This document shows, piece after piece, positions 33,265-41,536 of a DNA stretch of 64,000 nucleotides. The stretch comes from Prescottella soli (GTDB lineage Bacteria > Actinomycetota > Actinomycetes > Mycobacteriales > Mycobacteriaceae), in NCBI RefSeq assembly GCF_040024445.1, contig NZ_CP157276.1:1860001-1924000 (forward strand). The letters are read 5' to 3'. How positions within the stretch are numbered: position 1 is the stretch's first letter; each line of letters opens with the position of its first letter. The notes under the pieces are model-generated. The model did not search any database and was not told the origin of the DNA. It saw only the letters and a list, made by a program, of their open reading frames with translations. Position numbers and translations under genes: made by a program.

Positions 33265-34521
33265 TCATCTCGGCGGCGTGACACCCATGATCGTGGCGAG
33301 TTGGGTCGCGATCGGGTTGAGGTTCAAGGTGTCCGGCGCCTGCTTCGGCTTGTCGTCCCACGGCTGCGGCACGGTGGGGTCGGCGAGGGCCGCCCGTTCC
33401 GCACTGCGGACGCCGGTCGGGTTGCCCTGCGGGACGAGGCAGCGGACGTCGGTGGAGAAGGGGAAGTCGTCGCGGCTGTCGTCGAAGTCCGGGTCGCGCT
33501 GCTTCATCTCGTCGAGGGTCCGGTAAGTGCTGTCGTAGCCGACCGTGCACGGGGCGGGGTTGTTCGTCTCGAGGACGAGGCCGAAGTGGATGGTCCCGTC
33601 ACCCGGCGCCACGGCCCGTGCGGCCACCGGCAGCGCCGGCAGCAGTTGCAGCGCCGCCCGCAGGTACGGCTCGCGCCCCGGGGCGAGGGACGTGATCTGT
33701 CGAGCGTTCGACAGCACCGTCGTCAGGTCCGCGCCGCTGTCGTGGACCAGCGCGCCCACCCGGTTGCTCGCGGCGGTGCCGGTTCCGATCAGCTTGCGGA
33801 TGTCGGGGTCGCTCGAACGCAGTTGCGCGGCGAGGGCGGCGAGGTCGGTGCTGAACGAGCGGATCGCCGAGGACTGGTCGGACTGGCTGTCGAGCACGGT
33901 GCGGCCGTCGGTGATCAGATCGAGTGTCTGCGGCAGGGCGTCGGCGGCCTCCCGGGTGAACGCGCCCAGGGAGTCGACGACCGCGCGCAGGTTGTCACCC
34001 TGCCCGTCGAATGCCCTGCCGAGTTCGGTGGCCGCGGTGTGCAGGCTGTCCGTCGGGACGGATCGGGCGAAGGTGTCGACCGACGCGACGAGGTCCTCCA
34101 CCGGCGTCGGGACCGTGGCGTGGTCGCGGGTGATCACCGACCCGTCGGCGAGGTACGGCCCGCCGTCCCCGCTCGGCTGCAGATCGACGTACTGCTCGCC
34201 GATCGCGGACCGATTCGCGACGACGGCCGCCGCCGACGCCGGCACGGACGGCGATCCGTTGTCGAGCAGCAGTTCGACGCGCACACCGTCGGCGGTCAGT
34301 GTCAGATCCCCGACCCGCCCGACCGGCACACCGCGATAGGTGACCTCGGCGTTGGTGAAGATGCCGCCCGACGACGGCAGATCGACGAATACCGAGTACT
34401 GGCCGAACCCCATCAGGTTGTCGAGGCGCACGTAGCGTCCACCCACGAAGACGATGCTCACGATCGCGAGCACCACGAACGCGCCGATCTGCCACTGAGC
34501 CAGCTTCGACATCTTGTTCAT
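33265..34521 (-). CDS. Orphan MCE/MlaD-family lipid-binding protein
   Basis: A 418-residue cell-envelope protein. One N-terminal helix (about 8-25) precedes an MCE/MlaD domain at about 37-115 (SSGGIFTNAEVTYRGVPVGR, IGEQYVDLQP). A helical segment (150-270) and a Pro-rich end follow. MCE proteins form hexameric lipid channels, normally from six genes with YrbE permeases. None of those partners is present here, so it may join another Mce complex or act alone. GGGGAGGAC lies before the ATG. It diverges from the TetR gene. Confidence 0.85.
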   Translation of the reverse strand: MNKMSKLAQWQIGAFVVLAIVSIVFVGGRYVRLDNLMGFGQYSVFVDLPSSGGIFTNAEVTYRGVPVGRVGDLTLTADGVRVELLLDNGSPSVPASAAAVVANRSAIGEQYVDLQPSGDGGPYLADGSVITRDHATVPTPVEDLVASVDTFARSVPTDSLHTAATELGRAFDGQGDNLRAVVDSLGAFTREAADALPQTLDLITDGRTVLDSQSDQSSAIRSFSTDLAALAAQLRSSDPDIRKLIGTGTAASNRVGALVHDSGADLTTVLSNARQITSLAPGREPYLRAALQLLPALPVAARAVAPGDGTIHFGLVLETNNPAPCTVGYDSTYRTLDEMKQRDPDFDDSRDDFPFSTDVRCLVPQGNPTGVRSAERAALADPTVPQPWDDKPKQAPDTLNLNPIATQLATIMGVTPPR

Positions 34522-34774
34522 CGCCGACAGTCCTCCCCGATGGCCGCCAAAAGCATGTCGGCGAGATCACGAGAACCGCCCTGCTGTTACCCGGGCAACA
34601 CGGTACCGCTAGCCGTAACCGCGAGTAACACCAATGTGACCGGGGTTACAAAGTGGACATTTGTCCGGATGGCCGCCGCGCGCGCCGGGCTGGCTATGCT
34701 GGCACGACAGCCTCGCCGATGACCGCGGCGGCACGGGAGACGAAACACGCTGCGACGGCGTGCACGGAGGACGC

Positions 34775-35446
34775 ATGACCGGCAGGGGGCGCGACGGCAG
34801 CTCCGGTGCCGTTGCAGCGGAAAGTGATTCGGACTCGGATTCCCCGGTGCGGTCGAGCCGGGTCGCCAGGCGGCGCGACCGCCGGAAGACGGAGATCGTC
34901 AGGACGGCGATCGGGATCCTCGCGGTGGGCGGCTACCAGGGCATGAACCTGGAGGACGTCGCGGAGCAGACGGACATCGCCAAGGCCACGCTCTACCACT
35001 ACTTCCGCTCCAAGGACGAACTCGTCGCGGCGGCCCTCGAGGTCCTGACCGAGGAGGTGCTGACGCGACTCGCGCAGCGCGCGGCGGAGGTCGGGGACGG
35101 GACGGCCACCGTCCTGCTCGGCGCCCTCGTCGACGAGCAGGTCCGCATCGTCACCGAGACCGCCCCGGAGGTCGCCACCGTCTTCTCCTGGCCCCGATCC
35201 TGGCCGCAGACGTTCCAGGAGTCCATGAAGGAGATGCGGCGTCGACACGACGCCGTCTTCCGCCGCGTGGTCGAGCGAGGCGTCACCGACGGCGAATTCA
35301 CCTGCCCGGACATCGATGTCGCGATGCAGTGCCTGCACGGCATCCTGAACCAGTCGTCGGTCTGGATGCGCCCGGACGCGCACGCCGACGACATGGCGGA
35401 CGTGCGCGCCGCCGTCGTCGCCTGCGCTCTCCGCCTGTTCGTCTAG
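34775..35446 (+). CDS. TetR family transcriptional regulator
   Basis: A 223-residue regulator. A disordered Ser/Asp-rich N-terminus precedes the HTH: AIGILAVGGYQGMNLEDVAE then DIAKATLYHYFRSKDEL (about 45-90). The C-terminal ligand domain is helical. GGAGG lies before the ATG. Divergence from the orphan MCE gene across about 250 bp suggests it controls that gene and perhaps the following ones; the ligand is unknown. Confidence 0.87.
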   Translation: MTGRGRDGSSGAVAAESDSDSDSPVRSSRVARRRDRRKTEIVRTAIGILAVGGYQGMNLEDVAEQTDIAKATLYHYFRSKDELVAAALEVLTEEVLTRLAQRAAEVGDGTATVLLGALVDEQVRIVTETAPEVATVFSWPRSWPQTFQESMKEMRRRHDAVFRRVVERGVTDGEFTCPDIDVAMQCLHGILNQSSVWMRPDAHADDMADVRAAVVACALRLFV

Positions 35447-35499
35447 GGCCGCGCGATGTGCGCCAACGGGCGCGGCTGTGCCACGCCGAAGGAGACCCG

Positions 35500-36228
35500 A
35501 TGAGCGACAGACATTTCGAGCTGACCGACGAAACGTACGACCACGTCGGGCGCACCCTGCACCGCATCCGGGCCACGACGGCCCTCCCGCGACACGGGGT
35601 CGTCGAAGGCGATCTCGGCGGCTGGGTGGAGACCGCCGACAACCTGTCCGGCAATGCGTGGGTGTCCGGCAACGCGTGGGTGTTCGGCAACGCGAAGGTG
35701 TCCGACGACGCGGAAGTGTCCGGCAACGCGCAGGTGTCCGACGACGCGGAAGTCTCCGGCAACGCACAGGTGTCGGGCGACGCGGGAGTGTCCGGCGACG
35801 CACGGGTGTCAGGCGACGCGGAGGTGTCCGGAAACACCGAAGTGTCCGGCAACGCACAGGTGTCCGGCAACGCGAAGGTGTCGGGCGACGCACGGGTGTT
35901 CGGCGACGCGGAGGTGTCCGGCAACGCGGACGTGTCGGGCAACGCGTGGGTGTCCGGCGGGGCCGTCGTCACCGACGGTCAGGACATTCTGGTCGTCCAC
36001 CCCATCGGTTCCGAGTCCGCCACCGCGACCCTCACCCGAACCCGGGACGGACACCAGCTCTCGGTGTGGTGCTGGCGTGACCGCACGATCGACCAGCTCG
36101 ATGCCGAGGTCGAACGACGATCCGAATCCTGGCGTGGTTCGCCGGCCGACCACGACCGGTGGCGCGCCGAGTACCGGGCGCTGCGGGCACTGTGCGAGGC
36201 ACGGATCGCGGGATGGGAGACCCGATGA
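35500..36228 (+). CDS. Hexapeptide-repeat left-handed beta-helix protein
   Basis: A 242-residue protein. An N-terminal cap (RTLHRIRATTALPRHGVVEG then DLGGWVE) is followed by 18 consecutive six-residue repeats of the form (V/L)(S/F)(G/D)(N/D/G)(A/T)x at about residues 49-156. These would stack into a left-handed beta-helix prism. The C-terminal domain is amphipathic and Trp/Arg-rich (LSVWCWRDRTIDQLDAEVERR). Proteins with this cap-plus-repeat layout occur in phages and plasmids as well as chromosomes. No acyltransferase residues are evident. GAAGGAGA precedes the ATG. Function unknown. Confidence 0.75.
   Translation: MSDRHFELTDETYDHVGRTLHRIRATTALPRHGVVEGDLGGWVETADNLSGNAWVSGNAWVFGNAKVSDDAEVSGNAQVSDDAEVSGNAQVSGDAGVSGDARVSGDAEVSGNTEVSGNAQVSGNAKVSGDARVFGDAEVSGNADVSGNAWVSGGAVVTDGQDILVVHPIGSESATATLTRTRDGHQLSVWCWRDRTIDQLDAEVERRSESWRGSPADHDRWRAEYRALRALCEARIAGWETR
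35644..35967 (+). repeat. 18 x 18-bp tandem repeat coding hexapeptides
   Basis: A tandem array with an 18-bp period, typical unit GTGTCCGGCAACGCG plus one variable codon, with drifted copies (GACGAC for GGCAAC, TTC for TCC). Each unit encodes one hexapeptide turn of the beta-helix. High unit similarity suggests recent expansion by slippage or unequal exchange. Confidence 0.9.
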
Positions 36229-36389
36229 CCGGCACGATCTCCACGTCGACGACTGCCGCCCCGATGTTCGACCCATCGGTCGAATTTTGAAATTTATGGT
36301 CGATCTCGCGTCCTAGCAGTCGAATTTTCATGTTACGGTCCCGTCGGGACGTGGGCTGAACGCCCCCGGGACGAGCAGGAGGCGACGAA
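36229..36389 (+). promoter_or_regulatory. AT-richer promoter region with 40-bp-spaced direct repeats
   Basis: GTCGAATTTT occurs at 36279-36288 and again at 36319-36328, the starts exactly 40 bases (about four helical turns) apart, upstream of the thioesterase gene. The region is markedly AT-richer than its surroundings. It could be a regulator site; the spacing would place both copies on one face of the DNA. Confidence 0.45.
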
Positions 36390-37157
36390 ATGGCCTACTT
36401 CAAGAGGGAGAGCGCCCACGCGTTCCACCCCACCAGCCATGTCAGTGGCGCCTGGAACGAGGACGAGCAGCACATCGCCCCCGCCATCGGCCTGCTGGCG
36501 CACATGGTCGAATGCGACCGCGATCAGCGCCGCGACGACGGCCTCGTGATCGGGCGACTGTCCTACGACATCCTCGGCACGCTCCCGATGGACACGGTCG
36601 AGACGTCGGTGAACGTCGTCCGACCCGGCCGCACCATCGAACTGGTGGAGGCCACACTTGCCCACGGCGGACGCCCGGCCGTGCGGATGCGCGCCTGGCT
36701 GATGCAGCCGGGCGACACCGGCAGCCTGCAGGGAACGTCGTTCTCCCGGATCCCGCGGCCCGAGGAGATGGAGCCCTGGGACCCGACCGAGGTCTGGGCC
36801 GGGGGCTGCATCGCCACCATCGAGGTGCGTCGTGTCCAGGTCGAGCCGGGGCGGGCCGCGTTCTGGATCCGCACGCCGCGGTCGCTCGTCGACGGCGAGC
36901 AAGTCAGTGCCCTGGCGCGGGCGACAGGCATGTTCGATTTCGCCAACGGGATGGCCGCGCGTGCGAACCCGCGGGACGTCGCGTTCCCCAACATCGATCT
37001 CACCGCGCACCTGTTCACCGAGCCGTACGGGGAATGGCTCGGCTTCGACACCACCGTGTCGTTCGGACCCACCGGGCTCGGCCTGACGAGCAGCGTCATC
37101 CACGACGTGCACGGACCGGTCGGAACGGTGAACCAGATCCTCACCGTGCGCCCCTGA
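36390..37157 (+). CDS. Acyl-CoA thioesterase family protein (TesB-like double hot dog)
   Basis: A 255-residue protein with two hot-dog halves. The N-terminal half (about 1-115) includes IGRLSYDILGTLPMDTVETS then VVRPGRTIELVEATL, and the C-terminal half includes PNIDLTAHLFTEPYGEWLGFD then SSVIHDVHGPVGT. These match the acyl-CoA thioesterase 4HBT_3/TesB group, which hydrolyse acyl-CoA to free acid and CoA. AGGAGG lies nine bases before the ATG. Monocistronic in appearance. Confidence 0.83.
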   Translation: MAYFKRESAHAFHPTSHVSGAWNEDEQHIAPAIGLLAHMVECDRDQRRDDGLVIGRLSYDILGTLPMDTVETSVNVVRPGRTIELVEATLAHGGRPAVRMRAWLMQPGDTGSLQGTSFSRIPRPEEMEPWDPTEVWAGGCIATIEVRRVQVEPGRAAFWIRTPRSLVDGEQVSALARATGMFDFANGMAARANPRDVAFPNIDLTAHLFTEPYGEWLGFDTTVSFGPTGLGLTSSVIHDVHGPVGTVNQILTVRP

Positions 37158-37210
37158 GGTCTGCGCGCGGCGCGCACGACGAGCGGCCCCGGCGGTCCTA
37201 GGATCGCACC

Positions 37211-38131
37211 ATGGGCGTCGCGACACTGGCGGACTCGTTCGAAGCGCACCGCGGACACCTGATGTCCGCCGCGTACCGGCTCACCGGCAGCGTCAGCGAC
37301 GCCGAGGACGCCGTGCAGGAGGCCTGGCTACGCCTGGCCGACACCGATGCGGATGCCATCCGGGACCTGCGCGCGTGGCTGACGACGGTCGTCGGGCGCA
37401 TCTGCCTCGACCGGCTGCGGTCCGCGACCGTCCGCCGCGAGCGCTACATCGGGCAGTGGCTCCCCGAGCCGATCGTCACGGACCGGACGCCGTCGCGGGC
37501 ACCCGATCCTTTGGAATCGGTTGTCCAGCAAGAGGACAACCGTATAGCGGCTCTGGTCGTCCTCGACACGCTCTCCCCCGACCAGCGGGTCGCCTTCGTC
37601 CTGCACGACGGCTTCGCGGTGCCGTTCGGCGAGATCGCGGACCTCCTGTCGGTCAGCGTCGCGAGCGCGCGTCAGCTCGCGTCCCGTGCCCGACGCGCGC
37701 TCGCCGACGCGCCGCCACCGGTCCCGGAGGCCGAACACGACGAGGCCGTCACCCGACTGGTGACGGCCCTGGCCAGCGGCGACCTCGACGCGGTAATCGC
37801 AGCCCTGCACCCGGACGCGATCACGATCGGCGACGCGAACGGCACCACTCGCACCGCGGTCAACGTCATCACCGGCGCCGACCACTCGGCCCGGTTCTTC
37901 CTCGGCCTCGCCCACAAGTACGGCGTGGACACATTCCTCGCGGCGACCCCGGTGCGCGTCAACGGCCGACTCGGGTTCCTCAGCCATGGCTCCCCCGGCG
38001 ACGCGACCCACCCCGGTTACCCGGGGCGGGTCACCGCGTTCACCGTGCGCGACGACCGCGTGTGGGCGGCCTACGACATCGCGAATCCCGAAAAGCTGGG
38101 TGGGATCAGGCTTTCCGTTCGGCCTCCGTAG
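37211..38131 (+). CDS. ECF41-family RNA polymerase sigma factor (SigJ-like)
   Basis: A 306-residue sigma factor. Sigma region 2 lies at about 10-75 (YRLTGSVSDAEDAVQEAWLR) and region 4 at about 110-165 (LSPDQRVAFVLHDGF). A SnoaL/NTF2-like C-terminal extension is the regulatory domain of ECF41. The linker motif appears as YIGQWLPEP, and the C-terminal signature as NPEKLGG. ECF41 sigma factors lack a classical anti-sigma; the extension itself modulates activity. The convergent carboxymuconolactone-decarboxylase-like gene, overlapping by 26 bases, is the usual ECF41 partner. Confidence 0.88.
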   Translation: MGVATLADSFEAHRGHLMSAAYRLTGSVSDAEDAVQEAWLRLADTDADAIRDLRAWLTTVVGRICLDRLRSATVRRERYIGQWLPEPIVTDRTPSRAPDPLESVVQQEDNRIAALVVLDTLSPDQRVAFVLHDGFAVPFGEIADLLSVSVASARQLASRARRALADAPPPVPEAEHDEAVTRLVTALASGDLDAVIAALHPDAITIGDANGTTRTAVNVITGADHSARFFLGLAHKYGVDTFLAATPVRVNGRLGFLSHGSPGDATHPGYPGRVTAFTVRDDRVWAAYDIANPEKLGGIRLSVRPP

Positions 38132-38699
38132 CCGTGTCCCACGGCACCCGGCACGCGTCGCCCGAGTTGAAGCCCTGTTCGTGGATGCCGAGCGCCGAGT
38201 AGGTCCGCGAGCGCATGTTCTCGAGCCCGACCTGATAGGTCAGTTCGACGACGCCGTCGCGTCCGAAGCGCCGCTCGAGGTCGGCCACCTGCTCGTCGGT
38301 CGCGGTCGTGGGGGTCTGGGTCATCGCGTCGGCGTAGGCGATCGCCGCCCGCTCGTCGTCGCTGTAGAGCGGCGACGTCTCGTACTCGCCGATGTGCTGC
38401 AGCCGTTCCACGTCGAGCCCCTCGAGCCGCTGCAGCATGGTGCCGAAGTCGACGCACCAGGAGCAGCCGACGGTCCACGCGACCCGGTAGACGGCGATGT
38501 CCCGGACGTTGGGCGGCAGCACCGTCGACGCCTTCTGGGCTCCCATTTCGTGGCGGGCCGAGACGGTGAACAGCTTGCGATGGTTGGCAAGCACCGCGAA
38601 GGGCTCCGGGACCTCGCCGAACTGTCGACGCGTGAACCAGTACGCGGCCTTCACCAGCGGGCCGGCCTCCTGCGGGGTCACCGCACGAATTCGAGCCAT
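38106..38699 (-). CDS. Carboxymuconolactone decarboxylase (CMD/AhpD-like) family protein
   Basis: A 197-residue protein of the CMD/AhpD fold. The redox CxxC-type motif appears as VGCSWCVDFG, with a downstream ERLQHIGEYETSPLY helix. Such proteins act as peroxidase/thiol-disulfide partners or decarboxylases. This is the characteristic target of ECF41 sigma factors, and a matching promoter lies 52 bases upstream. The ATG at 38699 is preceded by GGAGGA. A minus-strand extension upstream is rejected as non-coding. Confidence 0.87.
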   Translation of the reverse strand: MARIRAVTPQEAGPLVKAAYWFTRRQFGEVPEPFAVLANHRKLFTVSARHEMGAQKASTVLPPNVRDIAVYRVAWTVGCSWCVDFGTMLQRLEGLDVERLQHIGEYETSPLYSDDERAAIAYADAMTQTPTTATDEQVADLERRFGRDGVVELTYQVGLENMRSRTYSALGIHEQGFNSGDACRVPWDTATEAERKA

Positions 38700-38750
38700 G
38701 ACATCCTCCGTTCTCGGTCGGCGCGACGTTTGCGCGCCGTCTACTCCATG

Positions 38751-38777
38751 GACGAGGCGGCGGCCCGGAACGTGACA
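38751..38777 (-). promoter_or_regulatory. ECF41-type promoter of the CMD-family gene
   Basis: On the minus strand TGTCACG, a 16-base spacer, then CGTC. The published ECF41 consensus is TGTCACA-N16-CGTC, so only one base differs. It reads towards the CMD-family gene, whose cognate sigma factor gene is the next gene. Confidence 0.7.
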
Positions 38778-38821
38778 CGGCCGAGTTCGTGCGGCACCCG
38801 CGCCCCCGCTACGCTGGACAA

Positions 38822-40006
38822 ATGCCCGCAGCGCCTCGCTCCCGTACGGTCTCGCGACTGCAACCCTTCGCATCCACTATCTTCGCCGAGATGACGGCAC
38901 TCGCCACCGAGCACGACGCGATCAACCTCGGGCAGGGATACCCCGACACGGACGGTCCGGCGGCCATGCTCGATGTCGCGCGGCAGGCCATCGCCGACGG
39001 CCTCAACCAGTACCCGCCGGGCCCGGGAATGCCGGTCCTACGCCACGCGATCGCCGCCGACCGCGCCGCGCGGTACGGAATCGTCCACGATCCGGACCGG
39101 GAGGTCCTCGTCACCGTCGGGGCGACGGAGGCCATCAGCGCCGCGATCCTCGGACTGGTCGAACCGGGTGACGAGGTGGTGCTCGTCGAGCCGTACTACG
39201 ACTCGTACGCCGCGGCGGTGGCGCTGGCGGGCGCGACCCGGCGGTCGGTGCCGATGGTGCGCGACGGGGACCGGTTCGCGCTCGACCTCGACGCCCTGCG
39301 TGCCGCGGTCACACCGAAGACCCGGATGCTCGTGGTCAACTCGCCGCACAACCCGACCGGGACGGTGCTCACCGACGCGGAGCTGACCGCGGTGGCCCAG
39401 TTGGCCTGCGAGCGCGACCTGCTGGTGCTGAGCGACGAGGTGTACGAGCACCTCGTGTTCGACGGCCGCACCCACACCCCGATGGCCTCGCTGCCCGGCA
39501 TGTACGAACGCACGGTCACCGTGTCGAGTGCCGCGAAGACGTTCAACGTCACCGGCTGGAAGACCGGCTGGGCCTGCGGGCCGGCCGAACTGGTCGACGC
39601 CGTCCGCGCGGCGAAGCAGTTCATGTCGTTCGTGGCGGGTGGGCCGTTCCAGCCGGCGGTCGCGCACGCGCTCGAGCACGAGCAGGCCTGGGTGGTCGAG
39701 ATGCGCAACGGCCTGCAGCGCAAGCGCGACCTGCTCGCCGCGGCCCTGCGCGACGCCGGGTTCGGCGTGTACTCCGGCGGCGGAACCTACTTCCTGTGCG
39801 CCGACATCACCGCGCTGGGCACCCGCGACGGCGTCGAGTTCTGCCGGACGCTACCCGAGCGCATCGGCGTGGCCGCGGTCCCGATCAGCGTGTTCACCGA
39901 CCGTCCCGATCAGTGGAATCACCTGGTGCGCTTCGCCTTCTGCAAGCGTGACGACGTGCTGGCGGAGGCCGCCGAGCGGCTGCGCCGGCTGGAGGTGTCC
40001 GGGTGA
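38822..40006 (+). CDS. dapC: PLP-dependent aminotransferase, probable N-succinyldiaminopimelate aminotransferase
   Basis: A 394-residue class-I/II aminotransferase. NLGQGYPDTDGP is the N-terminal substrate region. NSPHNPTGTVL and LSDEVYEHLVFDG flank the cofactor pocket, and the PLP lysine lies in SSAAKTFNVTGWKTGW (about 237). R386-type anchoring is served by HLVRFAFCK. By gene order it corresponds to mycobacterial DapC (Rv0858c), which makes N-succinyl-LL-2,6-diaminopimelate for lysine and cell-wall synthesis. Related kynurenine or methionine aminotransferases cannot be fully excluded from sequence alone. Confidence 0.8.
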   Translation: MPAAPRSRTVSRLQPFASTIFAEMTALATEHDAINLGQGYPDTDGPAAMLDVARQAIADGLNQYPPGPGMPVLRHAIAADRAARYGIVHDPDREVLVTVGATEAISAAILGLVEPGDEVVLVEPYYDSYAAAVALAGATRRSVPMVRDGDRFALDLDALRAAVTPKTRMLVVNSPHNPTGTVLTDAELTAVAQLACERDLLVLSDEVYEHLVFDGRTHTPMASLPGMYERTVTVSSAAKTFNVTGWKTGWACGPAELVDAVRAAKQFMSFVAGGPFQPAVAHALEHEQAWVVEMRNGLQRKRDLLAAALRDAGFGVYSGGGTYFLCADITALGTRDGVEFCRTLPERIGVAAVPISVFTDRPDQWNHLVRFAFCKRDDVLAEAAERLRRLEVSG

Positions 40007-41019
40007 GCCTGGCGACCATCCCGGCGGACTTCCTCCGTCGCGCCCTTCGCCTCGCCGAGACCGCCGGTGCCGACCTGACGACGGCCTTCGAGGCGTCGGA
40101 CATCGACGTCGGCGTGCTGGAGGACCCGCGGGCCCGGCTGACGCCGGAACAGGTCACCGTCTTCACCCAGGCCACCTGGCATCTCACGGACGACGAACTG
40201 TTCGGACTCGGTGCGGCGCCCGTCCCCCGCGGGACGTTCCGGCTGATCTGCCTGTCGCTCATCCACCGTCCGGACCTCGGAAGTGCACTGGAACGGATGG
40301 CGGACGTGACGCGCGCGCTGCCGGTCCCGCCGCTCACGCTCGTCCCCGGCGACGACTCCACCCGCCTCGAGGTGCGGGTGGACGTGCGCGGCGACAACTA
40401 CGCGCCGGAGTTCGTCGACGAGGCCTTCCGGCTGGTCACCGACTTCGAGCTGATCCTGCTGCACCGGTTCGCGGCGTGGCTCGTGGGCCGACGGGTGAAA
40501 CTGCGGTCGGTGCTCATCCCCTACCCGGACCCGGGGCCGCGGTTCGCGAAGCACTACGACGCCATCTTCGGGGTTCCGGTGACGTTCGGCGCCCAGACCG
40601 CGTCGCTCGAGTTCGACAACTCGATCCTGCGGGCGCCGATCATCCAGGACGAACGGAGCCTCGCCGAGTACCTGCGGGAGTCACCCAATCTGCTTCTCTC
40701 CGAGCGTGACTACGACAGCACCGCCTCGCAGCAGGTGCGTCGGGTCCTCGAGATGGGTCTGCGCGGGCGCACCTGCACCGCGGAGGAGATCGCGGAGATG
40801 CTGTCGATCAGCGTGCCGCACCTGCGCCGCCTGCTCAGGCAGGAGGGCACGTCGCTCAACAACCTGCGCGAGGAGGTGCTGCGCGACGCCGCGATCGCCG
40901 CGCTGCGGCGCGGCGAGCCGGTGGACGAGTTGTCGGCTCGGCTGGGCTTCTCCGAACCCAGCGCGTTCCGTCGGGCGTTCAAGCGGTGGACCGGCGCCAC
41001 CCCGGGCGCGTACCGCTAG
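40003..41019 (+). CDS. AraC family transcriptional regulator (arabinose-binding-domain type)
   Basis: A 338-residue regulator. The N-terminal effector domain (about 20-210) is of the OruR/ArgR-like AraC type found in actinobacteria. Two HTH motifs lie in the last 90 residues (CTAEEIAEMLSISVPHLRRL and DELSARLGFSEPSAFRRAF), ending RWTGATPGAYR. It starts at GTG overlapping the stop codon of dapC (GTGA) and so is translationally coupled to it. Effector unknown. Confidence 0.87.
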   Translation: MSLATIPADFLRRALRLAETAGADLTTAFEASDIDVGVLEDPRARLTPEQVTVFTQATWHLTDDELFGLGAAPVPRGTFRLICLSLIHRPDLGSALERMADVTRALPVPPLTLVPGDDSTRLEVRVDVRGDNYAPEFVDEAFRLVTDFELILLHRFAAWLVGRRVKLRSVLIPYPDPGPRFAKHYDAIFGVPVTFGAQTASLEFDNSILRAPIIQDERSLAEYLRESPNLLLSERDYDSTASQQVRRVLEMGLRGRTCTAEEIAEMLSISVPHLRRLLRQEGTSLNNLREEVLRDAAIAALRRGEPVDELSARLGFSEPSAFRRAFKRWTGATPGAYR

Positions 41020-41046
41020 GACGCGTCGCCCGCCGCCGACCGCGGT

Positions 41047-41418
41047 TCAGGGTTTGCCCGCCCCGCAGGCCGCGGCACCCGTGCGGGGGCGGCCGCGACC
41101 GCGCTTGCGGGCGATGACGACCCCGCGGTGCACGATCTCGCCGCCCCACACGCCCCACGGTTCGGCCCGATCGAGCGCATCGCTCAGACACCGCGATCGG
41201 ATCGGGCATCCGCCGCACAGTTGCTTGGCACGCTCGAGTGCGGCCGGAGCCTCGGAGAACCACAGGTCGGGATCGTCGCCGATCCGGCAGGGCAATCCTC
41301 GCCCCGCCGCGTCGTTTCGGGCTCGCCCCACGGGAAAGGCACAGTTCCCGTGGCGTGTTCGACGCGCGCCGACCGCCGTACCGCGATCGACTCCCCGATG
41401 ACCCGCAGCGACACTCAT
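41047..41418 (-). CDS. whiB7: WhiB7-type iron-sulfur transcription factor
   Basis: A 123-residue WhiB protein. Four Fe-S cysteines are C44 (LPCRIGD), C68 and C71 (LCGGC) and C77 (SRC). The turn EPWGVWGGE follows, and the AT-hook KRGRGRPR at 105-112 distinguishes WhiB7 from other WhiB proteins. WhiB7 binds SigA and activates intrinsic antibiotic-resistance genes. The N-terminus is about 30 residues longer than in mycobacteria. GGGGAGGAA lies nine bases before the ATG. A possible short upstream ORF ends directly before the start codon. Confidence 0.85.
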   Translation of the reverse strand: MSVAAGHRGVDRGTAVGARRTRHGNCAFPVGRARNDAAGRGLPCRIGDDPDLWFSEAPAALERAKQLCGGCPIRSRCLSDALDRAEPWGVWGGEIVHRGVVIARKRGRGRPRTGAAACGAGKP

Positions 41419-41420
41419 GG

Positions 41421-41498
41421 CTACGCGTTCCTCCCCGTTCCGCGGCACGGCGGAATCCGCGCCCATCGGTACAGACCGGGGTCGAGCGCGAAATTCAT
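41421..41498 (-). CDS. Possible upstream ORF in the whiB7 leader
   Basis: A 25-codon open frame (MNFALDPGLYRWARIPP then CRGTGRNA) ending TAG two bases before the whiB7 ATG. Short translated uORFs in whiB7/wblC leaders mediate antibiotic-responsive attenuation in other actinobacteria. There is no ribosome-binding site before this ATG and no obvious terminator hairpin in the gap, so the call is tentative. Confidence 0.35.
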   Translation of the reverse strand: MNFALDPGLYRWARIPPCRGTGRNA

Positions 41499-41536
41499 CG
41501 CCGACGACGACAAACGGCGCCGGCGCGCGGAAACGG

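Noticed and set aside
35644-35967. 18-bp tandem repeats considered as CRISPR or VNTR
   Set aside because: The repeats have no spacers and stay in frame within a protein-coding beta-helix; they are coding repeats.
35500-36228. Prophage remnant around the hexapeptide-repeat gene
   Set aside because: No integrase, capsid, terminase or att-like repeats nearby; flanking genes are ordinary chromosomal families.
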